Position numbers and translations under genes: made by a program. A stretch of 64,000 nt of DNA, taken from the NCBI GenBank assembly GCA_028752905.1, contig JAQNBH010000013.1:43230071-43294070 (forward strand), read 5' to 3'. Positions 50,281 through 60,046 of the stretch are shown one piece after another (positions within the stretch are counted from its first letter, which is position 1; each line of letters opens with the position of its first letter). The stretch comes from Cladorhizidae sp. MBARI D1340-BT2. Lineage: Eukaryota; Porifera; Demospongiae; Poecilosclerida; Cladorhizidae. The notes under the pieces were generated by a model, which was not told the DNA's origin, searched no databases, and saw nothing but the letters and a program-made list of their open reading frames with translations.

Positions 50281-51012
50281 AACCCTGTCATGTAGGGGTA
50301 GTGTCACATGTCTGGCTGTGAACATGCTTGGGTCTCTGTTTAACCCTGTCATGTAGGGGTTAGTGCCACATGTCTGGCTGTGAACATGCTTGGGGCTCTG
50401 TTTAACCCTGTCATGTAGGCGGTAGTGCCACATGTCTGGCTGTGAACATGCTTGGAGCTCTGTTTAACCCTGTCATGTAGGGGTAGTGCCACATGTCTGG
50501 CTGTGAACATGCTTGGGGCTCTGTTTAACCCTGTCATGCAGGTGTAGTGCCACATGTCTGGCTGTGAACATGCTTGGGGCTCTGTTTAACCCTGTCATGT
50601 AGGGGTAGTGCCACATGTCTGGCTGTGAACATGCTTGGGGCTCTGTTTAACCCTGTCATGTAGGGGTATGTGCCACATGTCTGGCTGTGAACATGGTTGG
50701 GGCTCTGTTTAACCCTGTCATGTAGGGGTTAGTGCCACATGTCTGGCTGTGAACATTCTTGGAGCTCTGTTTAACCCTGTCATGTAGGGGTAGTGCCACA
50801 TGTCTGGCTGTGAACATGCTTGGGGCTCTGTTTAACCCTGTCATGTAGGGGTAGTGCCACATGTCTGGCTGTGAACATGCTTGGGGCTCTGTTTAACCCT
50901 GTCATGTAGGGGTAGTGCCACATGTCTGGCTGTGAACATGCTTTGGGCTATGTTTAACCCTGTCATGTAGGGGTAGTGCCACATGTCTGGCTGTGAACAT
51001 GCTTGGGGCTCT
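50277..51012 (+). repeat. 61-bp minisatellite, 12 copies, block B
   Basis: Same unit and place as 13,637-14,273, with one more copy and different point variants. Confidence 0.92.
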
Positions 51013-51740
51013 ATGTTTGGCTTGACTCTTTGACCAGGAATACCGACACCTTCAAACACAGTTGGGAATTTCTCCATTATCTCACACTTGTCACAATCTA
51101 CAACATCTACAACATCTGCCTTACAAGGTGGAGGTTGTTGATTGATGGAAGTTTGATTTCAGTCCCTCCACAGCAAAGACTACATAGTTGTTTAATTGAC
51201 TGTCTATATTTTGTAGGTGAGATTGCCCCAGAGCTGTCCTGCTATATCCAGGCTGTCCTGCTACATCCAGGGACTCACAGGAAGGCTTGTGTAAATTCTT
51301 TCTTGCGATGTTAAGCTTCAGTTTGCCTATATCTTGGTATGTCTGGGATGAGGTTATGGTCACCTCTGCTCCAGTGTCTAGCTTGAATGCAACCTTGGTT
51401 CCACTTAGCTCAGTCATGTAACCATGTCTACTCCAGGCTGGCTGACACAGTATCCAGACAGGATAGCTTTCTGCTGACATATTGCCCACCATTTTGTGGA
51501 GCAATGGGCACTGGACTGGCCTTCTTCTGGCATGTGTGGCATGTTGCCTCTAAGTCCCTTACCTGGGGAAGGAGAAGGGGGGATTTCCGCTACGACTACA
51601 CGGGTTAGCTTTGCTCTTTCTCCTCGTCCCTTTCCATCTGTTGTCAAGTGTGGCCCTCTTGTGTTTGCTGTGCACCTCATCAGGTTGCTGGTTAGTTCTG
51701 CTCCATTTTCTAGTTGTTGTTGTTGAGTGTGCACCGCTTC
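51013..51740 (-). pseudogene. Gypsy-2 gag end and protease, block B
   Basis: The minus strand has ATCHTCQKKASPVP, a remnant of a zinc knuckle, near 51,500-51,545, then KVAFKLDTGAEVTI near 51,370-51,410 as protease. A Gln/Glu-rich stretch (QEAVHTQQQQLENGAE) near 51,690-51,750 may be Gag. Junction with the plus-strand element to the right is near 51,740. Confidence 0.65.
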
Positions 51741-51759
51741 TTGTAGTCGGGCCCAGAAA

Positions 51760-53146
51760 CCCTCATCCTTGCAGGACCTGTTGAGCATCATAGAACAATT
51801 TAAGCAGTGGAATCTACCAGTTCCAGAACCATCAGGATCCATCATGACCCGATGTTTTCGGGGTAAGTCAGAGGCTAATCTAACAGTTGATCTCCCATGT
51901 CTCCTTCCAGGTTCTGAAGTCTCTGTCAACATGGCAGTGACTGACAACCTTGACCATGATGCCCTCCTGGGCAGAAATTTCAGAAATATCCGTGCACTCA
52001 TTCACCAGGCCACAGCAGCAGATCCCCAAAACATCTTAGCCGTCCAGACAAGAGCCCAGACCCAGACAGAAGCTCGACAAGACCTTGCTGATCAAGCTGA
52101 CCAGGCCCAAGATGGGCTCGAACCCAACTCCCTTGAAGATCTGCTAGGGCCCGACTACGATTTCCCAAGGACGAACATGTCGCACCAGACAGACCCAGAC
52201 AGCGACACTGACTCCAGTGGAGAAGCAGACATGCAGCAGAATAACACAGCCAATCTCATCCAGGACCAAAGAGCAGACGACACTCTGAAGGATCTCTGGA
52301 AGTCAGCAAACAAGGAAGACTCAACATTTGTGACCAACAAAGGAGTCTTGATGCGCAAGACAAAAGAAAAACTCGGTGAACCCTATACCCAGGTTGTCAT
52401 GCCGAAATCGCGACGACTAGAAGTACTGAAGCTGGCTCACTCGGCCCCAGCATCTGGACATACAGGAGCTAACAGGACCAAGTTCAAGGTCCTAAATAAT
52501 TTCTTCTGGGCTGGCATTGGAAAAGAGACAACACAATTCTGCAGATCTTGTGAAAGATGCCAAAAGACTGCCAAGAGGACCAATAACCATGCCCCTCTCA
52601 CTATTACCAACCCGCCAATTTGTCGACCATTTCAGAAAGTGGCTATTGATATCGTGGGGCCACTCCCCCTCACTCGTAGCAAGAACCAGTTCATTCTTAG
52701 CTACATTGATGTTGGATCAAGGTATCCAGAAGCCACCCCCCTCAAGGAGACAACAGCTACAGAAGTGGGGAAGGCCCTAATGAACATTATTTCCCGGCTA
52801 TCAGTACCAGAGGAATTTCTCTCTGACAGAGGATCAAACTTCCTCTCTGCGGTTCTGAAGGAAGCCTTCAAGTTCCTTGGAGTTCATCACTCAAAAACGG
52901 CACCTTACCGCCCCCAGTCTAATGGAGCAGTAGAGCGCTTCCATCACTCTCTGTTCCAGATGATTAGGAGCAGCTCACAAGAAGGACAACAATGGGACGA
53001 ACTCCTCCCCTACCTACTCTTCGCTTGTAGAGAAGCTCCGTGCTCCACCACTGGCTTCTCTCCCTTTGAACTGGTGTTCGGCAAGCATGTCCGTGGGCCT
53101 CTAGACATCCTACGGCAGAGCTGGACACCTAACAGTCGCTCTCCTC
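51760..53146 (+). pseudogene. Gmr1-like protease end and integrase (first part)
   Basis: Open frame with a protease C-terminal motif (DALLGRNF near 51,958), a Gln/Asp-rich spacer, then integrase zinc region (H..H near 52,438-52,462, C-x2-C near 52,543), the core with IDIVGPL, SDRGSNF and SNGAVERFHHS, giving D, D and E. It ends at the BEL insertion at FELVFGKHVRGPLDILRQSW plus a few codons. All integrase catalytic residues are present. No start codon context applies because the left end is truncated. Confidence 0.82.
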
Positions 53147-53792
53147 TGTTGGGATGGTTTAAATGTCTGACTCTCCCAATTCAGCCAGAGGTTGTAAAGC
53201 TCTGCCTGGGTAGATTTCAATGAATTGACTAGAGTAAAACTTAATAAATCATAAGCAAAGATTAGAAAAGAATATGAGAATGATGAATCAGACGTAAGTC
53301 TGGAGTCTGCACATACAAAGACTGCTGCCCAATTGGACAACAGCACACCAAGTGGAATGGATAAAGAAAGAAATAGTATGAAGATAAGGTAAATAGGGAC
53401 ATACACACACTGGCAACAAAGTTACTGAGGGAAGTAGTTTGAAGCTTGTAACGGATGAGTACGGATGAGGAGGGAAGAGATGAGTGTAGACTGGAGATGA
53501 GCGATTGCAGAACCAAAGGAAAAGAGTGGAGTGTGAGCTTAAATATATGAACAAAAGGGGGAGTGATACATGGGAGGAGTGTCAGAATGGACCAATGAGA
53601 ATAGGACAAGTATGAGCATGGACTACATATGTTCATATAAGGTAATGATAAATCAGATCAAGCATAGACAGACAATCAACTCAATGTCTATTAACAAGTC
53701 AATGTGCGGGTGTTTGATGTTTGTGCAGGCAAATGCTTGCATGGCTATGCCGGTTTGGTTGGAGAAGAAGGGAGGGGCTTCTTGTCCAGACA
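53147..53792 (-). repeat. 3' LTR of BEL/Pao element
   Basis: 646 bp, plus-strand TGTTGGGATGG to CCAGACA. Differences from the other LTR seen at T/C near 53,154, T/G near 53,360 and C/G near 53,660. Confidence 0.92.
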
Positions 53793-56700
53793 TACTGGGG
53801 GGGGGGAGAGAAGTGACGTCCAAAGGACGTCTATCCCCGGAGGTCATCGACGGTGGATGGCTTGAGACCTGCCCTTGATCTTCGTGGAGGAGGAGGGCCA
53901 ACTTGGCAATGGGTCTCTTCAAGATCCCTCGGCTGGTCTTGAGAGTTACGACTCGGACTAGACCGTCTTGTCCTGGGAAGGTCTTCAACACCTTGGCCAT
54001 AGGCCACTGGTTGGAAAATGTCTTGTCATCACAGATGATCACCACATCTCCCACTTGGATGTTTGGAGAAGGTTTGTGCCACTTTTGCAGTCTCTGCAGC
54101 TGTTGCAGGTACTCGGCCGACCACCGCTTCCAAAAGTGCTGGGTGATAGCCTGACACTGAGTCCATCGTTTGAAGAGGGATGGATCAGCCTTGATGGGCG
54201 TCTCCGGATAGGCACACAACTCCCTACCGATCAGGAAGTGACCTGGGGTGATTGTAGAGATTCCATCTGGGGAGTGGCTGGTGATGGAGGTGAGCGGCCT
54301 GCTGTTCAGGCATGATTCCACCTGGGCTGCTATGGTAGTCAATTCTTCAAAATCCAGCCTCTGAGTGCCGATGATTCTTTTAAGGTGTCTTTTGGCCGAC
54401 TTCACCGCCGCTTCCCACAAACCCCCAAAGTGTGGGGCTCGCTCTGGAGTGGAATGCCACTGGACTCGGTGTGCCAGGAGGTAGGCATTGATGGATGAGT
54501 TGGCTGAGTCGGTCTTCAGCAGTTGATAGAGTTCCTGTAGATCGTTGCGTGCTCCCTGGAAGTTGCCCCCGTTGTCCGAATGGATGTCCGACGGGAGTCC
54601 TCTTCTGGAGATGAATCTCTTCAAACAGGCCAGGAAGGCTTCGGTGGTAGCGTCTGAGACCACCTCAAGGTGTGCTGCCTTGGTGCTGTAGCACACAAAG
54701 ACAGCCAAATACGCTTTTATTATGATAGGCTTACGGGTGTGTCCCTTCTTGATCAAGAAAGGACCAGCATAGTCGACTCCACAGATGCTGAACGGAGGAC
54801 TGGGAGTGACTCGTGCGCTTGGCAGTTGTCCCATCATCTGACGTTCGGTCTGGGCGTTGGCTCGTCTGCAAACGACACAGCTCCGACAGACTGTCCTTGA
54901 GAGCCGTCTGGCGCCAATGATGTGAACCTTGCTACCTGTAGAGGACAATACAAGACTAGGGCCGCAATGGCCGAGAGAGACATGTTTATGAGTGAACATT
55001 AAGTGACTCACAGTACATTTGCTAGATAGGATGATGGGATGACATTGAGAATGTGACAAATGAGAGTTGGAGAGTCTACCTCCAACTCGGATCAGACCGT
55101 GTTTGTCTATGAATGGTGACAATCCCTTGAGGGGACTCGATGACCTGACTGGCTCCCCATGCCTAAGTCGAGACAGTTCGTTGTAGAATGATAGGCCTTG
55201 GGATTGTTTGAAGACGAACTGTTCGGCTTGATTCGTCTCCGCTGCAGCGAGGTACGGCGTGAGTCGTTTCGGTTGATGATCTTGAGATAGTTTGATGTTG
55301 GCGACAAACCTGAGTACCCAGGCTATGATGCTGACAAGGGAGTGGTAAGAATTACATCTGTCCCTGTGCACCATGATGGGTTGACTGGCTACTACCAAGT
55401 TGCACGCTACTTGGGAGTCTGGGGTGCCATTGGACACAATAAATGGCTGGAAGGGCTTGACTAAAGGCTCTTGGGTCAGCCATGGTGGGCCGTTCCACCA
55501 TAAGGGATGTGTTTTCAGCTCACTGGGAGATATGCCACGGGATGCACAATCCGCTGGGTTCTCTAGCCCTGGTACATGGTGCCAGGTGGACGGAGGGAGT
55601 TCGGACAAGATCACAGCTACACGGTTAGCCTCGAAAGTCTTCAACTTTCTGTTTCTCCCATCCAACCACCACAGCACTATCTCGCTGTCGCACCAAGCGT
55701 ACAGTTCGATTGCTGGGATGTTGAGGGCTTCCTTGACATTGGTCATAAGTTGGGCTAGCAACCTGGCACCACAGAGCTCTAGCTTGGGGATAGAATGTCC
55801 CTTCAACGGGGCCACTCGTGTCTTGGCAGTGACAAGTACACAGGTTGGTGGGTGATCAACATAAGTGGTACGGAGGTATACCACGGCTGCATATGCCTGT
55901 TTAGAAGCGTCGCAGAACCCATGCAACTGGACTGCCCTTCGGTCACCTTGTGCAAAGTAGCACCTAGGGTGTTGCTTGTCTATCAACAGAGGGAGTTGCT
56001 CTCTCCACTCTTGATGTTGGAGTGCGTACTCTTGTGGGATGTCGTCATCCCATGCTAATTTGAGTTCCCACAACCTCTGATATAGTATTTTCATTCTGAT
56101 CATGGTGGGGCCTAGCCATCCTAGTACATCGAACGTTCTAGCTACGTCTGAAATTACTCCCCTCTTGGTTGAGGCATAGTGTTTGGGTAGAGATAGAGAG
56201 GTTGCCATGGTGTCCTGAGTGGAGTTCCACTCTACACCCAGTGCCTTGGGATGGGCTGTGCTTTCGCCTGTCAAGTCTTTGACAGGGATTTTTTCTCTGA
56301 GAGAGGGTTCAATTGCTAGCAACGTAGCCTCAGAGCTACTTCTCCATTTCCTTAGGTCGAACCCACCCCTCAACAATAATGCTCGAAGTTCTTGATGCAA
56401 CTGGGTCGCCTGCTCAGGCGTGTCTGCTCCTGTGAGCAGATCGTCGACATAAAAGGAAGTTTGAACGAGAGGGCTGGCATTCGGATACTCATGGCCGAAA
56501 TCTGCTGCTGTCTGCTGCAGTGCCCTAATGGCAAGGTAGGGTGAGGATGATACTCCGAATGTGACCCTTGTCATTCGGTAGTCTATCAAGGGGCCGGTAG
56601 GCAGTTCTCTCCAGAGGAATCTATGTAAGTCTCGATCCTTAGGATCGAGCCAGACTGCCCTGTACATCTTGCTAATATCAGCAGAGAGGGCTACTAGGTG

Positions 56701-59280
56701 CAATCTGAACCTGAGGAGGATGGTGTCAAGATTAGGGTACAGAGTGGGCCCGGTCAAGAGGATGTCATTCAGGGATTGACTTGTGGATGTGTGGGCACTG
56801 GCGTCAAAAACAACTCTGAGTTTCGTGCTGGTACTACTCTCCTTCACAACGCTATGCATAGGGAGATAGTACTGCTCCACTGCAGGGCTCAAATCTTGCT
56901 CTGGCACTAGCTCTGCATGCCCCAACTCAACGTACTCTCTTACAACAGTTTGAAAGTCTTCCCACATACCCTTTCTCATAACAGACTTCTCATTGGTGAG
57001 AAATCGTTGGACTGCTTGGGGCCTGCTGCTACCCAAGGCTGGACTGTTGGGGTTTCTAGGTAGGGACACTTGGTAGTGAGCTGGGGATCTGACATACATG
57101 TGACTGTTTGTAAAGTGGGTTTGAACGGCTTCTTCCTCATCAGTGAGGAGGCTGACATGTGACAGGTTTTCTTCTACATCCCAAAACTGAGAGAGGAGGG
57201 TGTCCGTGGACTCTGCCACGGTAGCTTGGTGTACTGATACCCCTACACTGGTAGACTTGGGGGTGAATGGACCTAAAATGGCCCAACCAAAGATGGTCTC
57301 TCTGGCTTGGGGCTCATCTTTGGTCCCTGACCGGGCCTCTGTCAACAGCACATGTTGCATGACGTCGCTGCCTAACAGGACGTCGATTTTCCCTGGTAAA
57401 TGGAACGTGGGGTCTGCCAGCTTGAGTGGCCTAATGTGGGACAAATCTCTAACACTAGTTGCCCCTTGCAGAGGGAGATCACCTGCCACCTTGGGCACTG
57501 AGGCTGCTACTAAAGTGAGAGTGGGGTCATCTGTATGGACTGGACACAGAGACATTCTGACCAGAGGGTGTGAGTCTAAGTCTGTCATGCCCTTGACCCC
57601 TGTGATGGTCACTCGGGGTCCCTGGTGTGGTAGCTGGAGAGTCCTAGTCACTCTAGTTGAGATCATAGACATGGTTGCTCCTGTATCTAGCAATGCTCGG
57701 GCCACCATCTGCCTCCCTCCTGGTCCCTTGACCAAGATTTGACTAGTCATGGTCAGTGAGCTAGGTATGGGTGAGGTTGGTGGAACTGCTACCGAGTTGT
57801 GATTGACTACTACCTCGTTCGCTGGTTGGGAGGCACTCTGTTCTCTATGCATCAGGGTGTGATGCTTGCCTCCACAGGTTCTACATCGGGCTGTGCTACG
57901 ACACTCAATGGTCTTGTGTCCTGGGGCCAAGCAATTGTAACACAACCGGAAGCCTTTGATGTGCTCCCCCCTCTGACTGAGGGTCATGCTACCGAACTTA
58001 GTACATTGAAACAAAGGGTGCTTCTCCCCGTTACACAAGTTACACTCATACCTGTAGCTGGGTGTTGGTCGATGGTGTGCCGTGTTGAACGCTGCTCTGT
58101 GTTTCTTCGGCCGTTGAGATTGTTCGGGCTTGGAATCCGGAGGTTTGGTGACTGCGATGTCACTGAGGATGCCAGCTCTGAAGCGTATGAACTTAATAAA
58201 GTCCCCCACTGGTGGCACGTTCTTGTGCTCTTGGGACTTGACCTCCCACTCCACCTGCAACTGCTTTGAGATGGAAGGAACAAGAAGGGAGGTAAGGATG
58301 GAATCAATATCATATTGACCTGTGTGTCTTAGCCCAGAGATGGTGGTGGTGAGAGTGTCGGCAAACCGAGATAAGTCTGCTTTGGTGGTCTTAATCTGAC
58401 CCATTGAGATGAGGGTCTGGCAGTAATTCGAATGGACTTCGCGTTTCCTGTCGAATCGCTCATGAAGTAGGGCTACCACTTCGTCATAGAGTCCCTCATT
58501 CTCTGCTCCACTGAAGAGCAGTGACCGAGTGGTGGGATCCTTGATGGCGTCACGTAGGTATGCGAGCTTGTTGAGGTTGGTGAGATGCTTGTTTGCATCC
58601 ACTGCAGCCTTAAATTGGCTCCAGAAAGTAGACCAGCCCATCAAATCTCCACTGAACTGGGGCAGGGAGATTTTCGGTAGTTGGATCGTCTTGGTGATGG
58701 CTGCTGGTGCAGCAGTCACGGAGGTCGGAGGCGATCGAGGCATCTCTTTTACGGAGAGCCTAGCGAACCGAGAGTTGAATTCCTTGGCAGCTTGTCGAAT
58801 AACGTGTTCAGGTTGGATGGTTGATTGTCGGACGATGGACTTGAAAGTGTCGAAAGTGCGGGTGTAGCTCTCCCAGGCGATCGAATGATCCTTGTCTGGT
58901 TCATGCGCCATACCCGCTTCTAAGTCATCCAAGCTGTACTGTAGCTCGGTGTAGAGTTCGTGCGCTTTCTTCAAGGCAATGAGACGCTTGAGGAGGGTTC
59001 GGGTTGCCTCCACGTTCTCACTGAAGGTGTCTCCGATCTCTTCCTCTAGTTCTCTTTTGTGAGGATCAACTTCTCCATCACAAATGGTCTCCTGAACTTG
59101 GGTACACCGACGCTCGGTGGCTTCTAGAGAGGTAAGACGTTCTGATAACATATCGAGGTCGAAACTAGAAGGATCGTCCTCTGCCATTCGTTGGTAGCGA
59201 CGCCGAGATCTTGTTACGACTCCTGTGAATGACGAACGGCTGCTCCTGAGAGCTTCCATGTCCGCAGCTTCATCTGTCAT
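53653..59280 (-). CDS. Gag-Pol polyprotein of BEL/Pao element
   Basis: Start chosen at ATG 59,280 (MTDEAADMEALRSSRSS); codons before it lack ATG. In order: Gag with the DUF1759-type region and coiled coil; zinc motifs including CNLCNGEKHPLFQC, CYNCLAPGHKTIEC and CRTCGGKHH; protease LLDTGATMSMIS; RT with VVFDAS, LSADISKMYRAV, TFGVSSSPYLA and YVDDLL; RNase H starting HGFCDASKQAYAA; integrase zinc region with C-x2-C; core GVDYAGPF, SDNGGNF and HFGGLWEAAVKS; and a C-terminal DUF5641-type domain. All catalytic residues are there. The frame passes a C-rich tract (Pro codons) and ends inside the 3' LTR, so the true C-terminus is encoded by LTR sequence. Confidence 0.93.
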   Translation of the reverse strand: MTDEAADMEALRSSRSSFTGVVTRSRRRYQRMAEDDPSSFDLDMLSERLTSLEATERRCTQVQETICDGEVDPHKRELEEEIGDTFSENVEATRTLLKRLIALKKAHELYTELQYSLDDLEAGMAHEPDKDHSIAWESYTRTFDTFKSIVRQSTIQPEHVIRQAAKEFNSRFARLSVKEMPRSPPTSVTAAPAAITKTIQLPKISLPQFSGDLMGWSTFWSQFKAAVDANKHLTNLNKLAYLRDAIKDPTTRSLLFSGAENEGLYDEVVALLHERFDRKREVHSNYCQTLISMGQIKTTKADLSRFADTLTTTISGLRHTGQYDIDSILTSLLVPSISKQLQVEWEVKSQEHKNVPPVGDFIKFIRFRAGILSDIAVTKPPDSKPEQSQRPKKHRAAFNTAHHRPTPSYRYECNLCNGEKHPLFQCTKFGSMTLSQRGEHIKGFRLCYNCLAPGHKTIECRSTARCRTCGGKHHTLMHREQSASQPANEVVVNHNSVAVPPTSPIPSSLTMTSQILVKGPGGRQMVARALLDTGATMSMISTRVTRTLQLPHQGPRVTITGVKGMTDLDSHPLVRMSLCPVHTDDPTLTLVAASVPKVAGDLPLQGATSVRDLSHIRPLKLADPTFHLPGKIDVLLGSDVMQHVLLTEARSGTKDEPQARETIFGWAILGPFTPKSTSVGVSVHQATVAESTDTLLSQFWDVEENLSHVSLLTDEEEAVQTHFTNSHMYVRSPAHYQVSLPRNPNSPALGSSRPQAVQRFLTNEKSVMRKGMWEDFQTVVREYVELGHAELVPEQDLSPAVEQYYLPMHSVVKESSTSTKLRVVFDASAHTSTSQSLNDILLTGPTLYPNLDTILLRFRLHLVALSADISKMYRAVWLDPKDRDLHRFLWRELPTGPLIDYRMTRVTFGVSSSPYLAIRALQQTAADFGHEYPNASPLVQTSFYVDDLLTGADTPEQATQLHQELRALLLRGGFDLRKWRSSSEATLLAIEPSLREKIPVKDLTGESTAHPKALGVEWNSTQDTMATSLSLPKHYASTKRGVISDVARTFDVLGWLGPTMIRMKILYQRLWELKLAWDDDIPQEYALQHQEWREQLPLLIDKQHPRCYFAQGDRRAVQLHGFCDASKQAYAAVVYLRTTYVDHPPTCVLVTAKTRVAPLKGHSIPKLELCGARLLAQLMTNVKEALNIPAIELYAWCDSEIVLWWLDGRNRKLKTFEANRVAVILSELPPSTWHHVPGLENPADCASRGISPSELKTHPLWWNGPPWLTQEPLVKPFQPFIVSNGTPDSQVACNLVVASQPIMVHRDRCNSYHSLVSIIAWVLRFVANIKLSQDHQPKRLTPYLAAAETNQAEQFVFKQSQGLSFYNELSRLRHGEPVRSSSPLKGLSPFIDKHGLIRVGGRLSNSHLSHSQCHPIILSSKCTVSHLMFTHKHVSLGHCGPSLVLSSTGSKVHIIGARRLSRTVCRSCVVCRRANAQTERQMMGQLPSARVTPSPPFSICGVDYAGPFLIKKGHTRKPIIIKAYLAVFVCYSTKAAHLEVVSDATTEAFLACLKRFISRRGLPSDIHSDNGGNFQGARNDLQELYQLLKTDSANSSINAYLLAHRVQWHSTPERAPHFGGLWEAAVKSAKRHLKRIIGTQRLDFEELTTIAAQVESCLNSRPLTSITSHSPDGISTITPGHFLIGRELCAYPETPIKADPSLFKRWTQCQAITQHFWKRWSAEYLQQLQRLQKWHKPSPNIQVGDVVIICDDKTFSNQWPMAKVLKTFPGQDGLVRVVTLKTSRGILKRPIAKLALLLHEDQGQVSSHPPSMTSGDRRPLDVTSLPPPSMSGQEAPPFFSNQTGIAMQAFACTNIKHPHIDLLIDIELIVCLCLI

Positions 59281-59380
59281 GATCGATTCTGGGAACAAAC
59301 ACAAAGGTAAAGCTTTGATCAACTAAATGACCTTACAAAGGGTGGAGATGATTTCGGATGGATGACGCTTGTTCTTCCGA

Positions 59381-59397
59381 TCCGGCTCGAAGGACCA
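59381..59397 (-). other. Primer-binding site of BEL/Pao, tRNA-Tyr type
   Basis: The minus strand reads TGGTCCTTCGAGCCGGA three bases after the LTR, complementary to the 3' end of animal tRNA-Tyr across all 17 bases. Confidence 0.8.
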
Positions 59398-59400
59398 AAA

Positions 59401-60046
59401 TGTTGGGACGGTTTAAATGTCTGACTCTCCCAATTCAGCCAGAGGTTGTAAAGCTCTGCCTGGGTAGATTTCAATGAATTGACTAGAGTAAAACTTAATA
59501 AATCATAAGCAAAGATTAGAAAAGAATATGAGAATGATGAATCAGACGTAAGTCTGGAGTCTGCACATACAAAGACTGCTGCCCAATTGGACAACAGCAC
59601 ACCAAGTGGAAGGGATAAAGAAAGAAATAGTATGAAGATAAGGTAAATAGGGACATACACACACTGGCAACAAAGTTACTGAGGGAAGTAGTTTGAAGCT
59701 TGTAACGGATGAGTACGGATGAGGAGGGAAGAGATGAGTGTAGACTGGAGATGAGCGATTGCAGAACCAAAGGAAAAGAGTGGAGTGTGAGCTTAAATAT
59801 ATGAACAAAAGGGGGAGTGATACATGGGAGGAGTGTCAGAATGGACCAATGAGAATAGGACAAGTATGAGCATGGACTACATATGTTCATATAAGGTAAT
59901 GATAAATCAGATGAAGCATAGACAGACAATCAACTCAATGTCTATTAACAAGTCAATGTGCGGGTGTTTGATGTTTGTGCAGGCAAATGCTTGCATGGCT
60001 ATGCCGGTTTGGTTGGAGAAGAAGGGAGGGGCTTCTTGTCCAGACA
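59401..60046 (-). repeat. 5' LTR of BEL/Pao element
   Basis: 646 bp, TGTTGGGACGG to CCAGACA on the plus strand. This is the promoter-bearing LTR for the minus-strand polyprotein. Confidence 0.92.

Larger units (their letters stand above)
53147..60046 (-). mobile_element. BEL/Pao LTR retrotransposon, apparently intact
   Basis: Two 646-bp LTRs (53,147-53,792 and 59,401-60,046) differ at about three positions by eye. The 5-bp target duplication TCCTC lies at 53,142-53,146 and 60,047-60,051. A tRNA-Tyr type primer site and one unbroken gag-pol frame of 1,875 codons lie between. It is nested in the Gmr1-like element in opposite orientation, so it is the younger of the two. It has the features needed for autonomy, with the 3' primer tract being the only doubt. 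Confidence 0.93.

Noticed and set aside
51727..53223. Integrase fragment with a unique C-terminal tail after position 53,146
   Set aside because: The last 25 codons are read from the BEL LTR, not from the Gmr1-like element.
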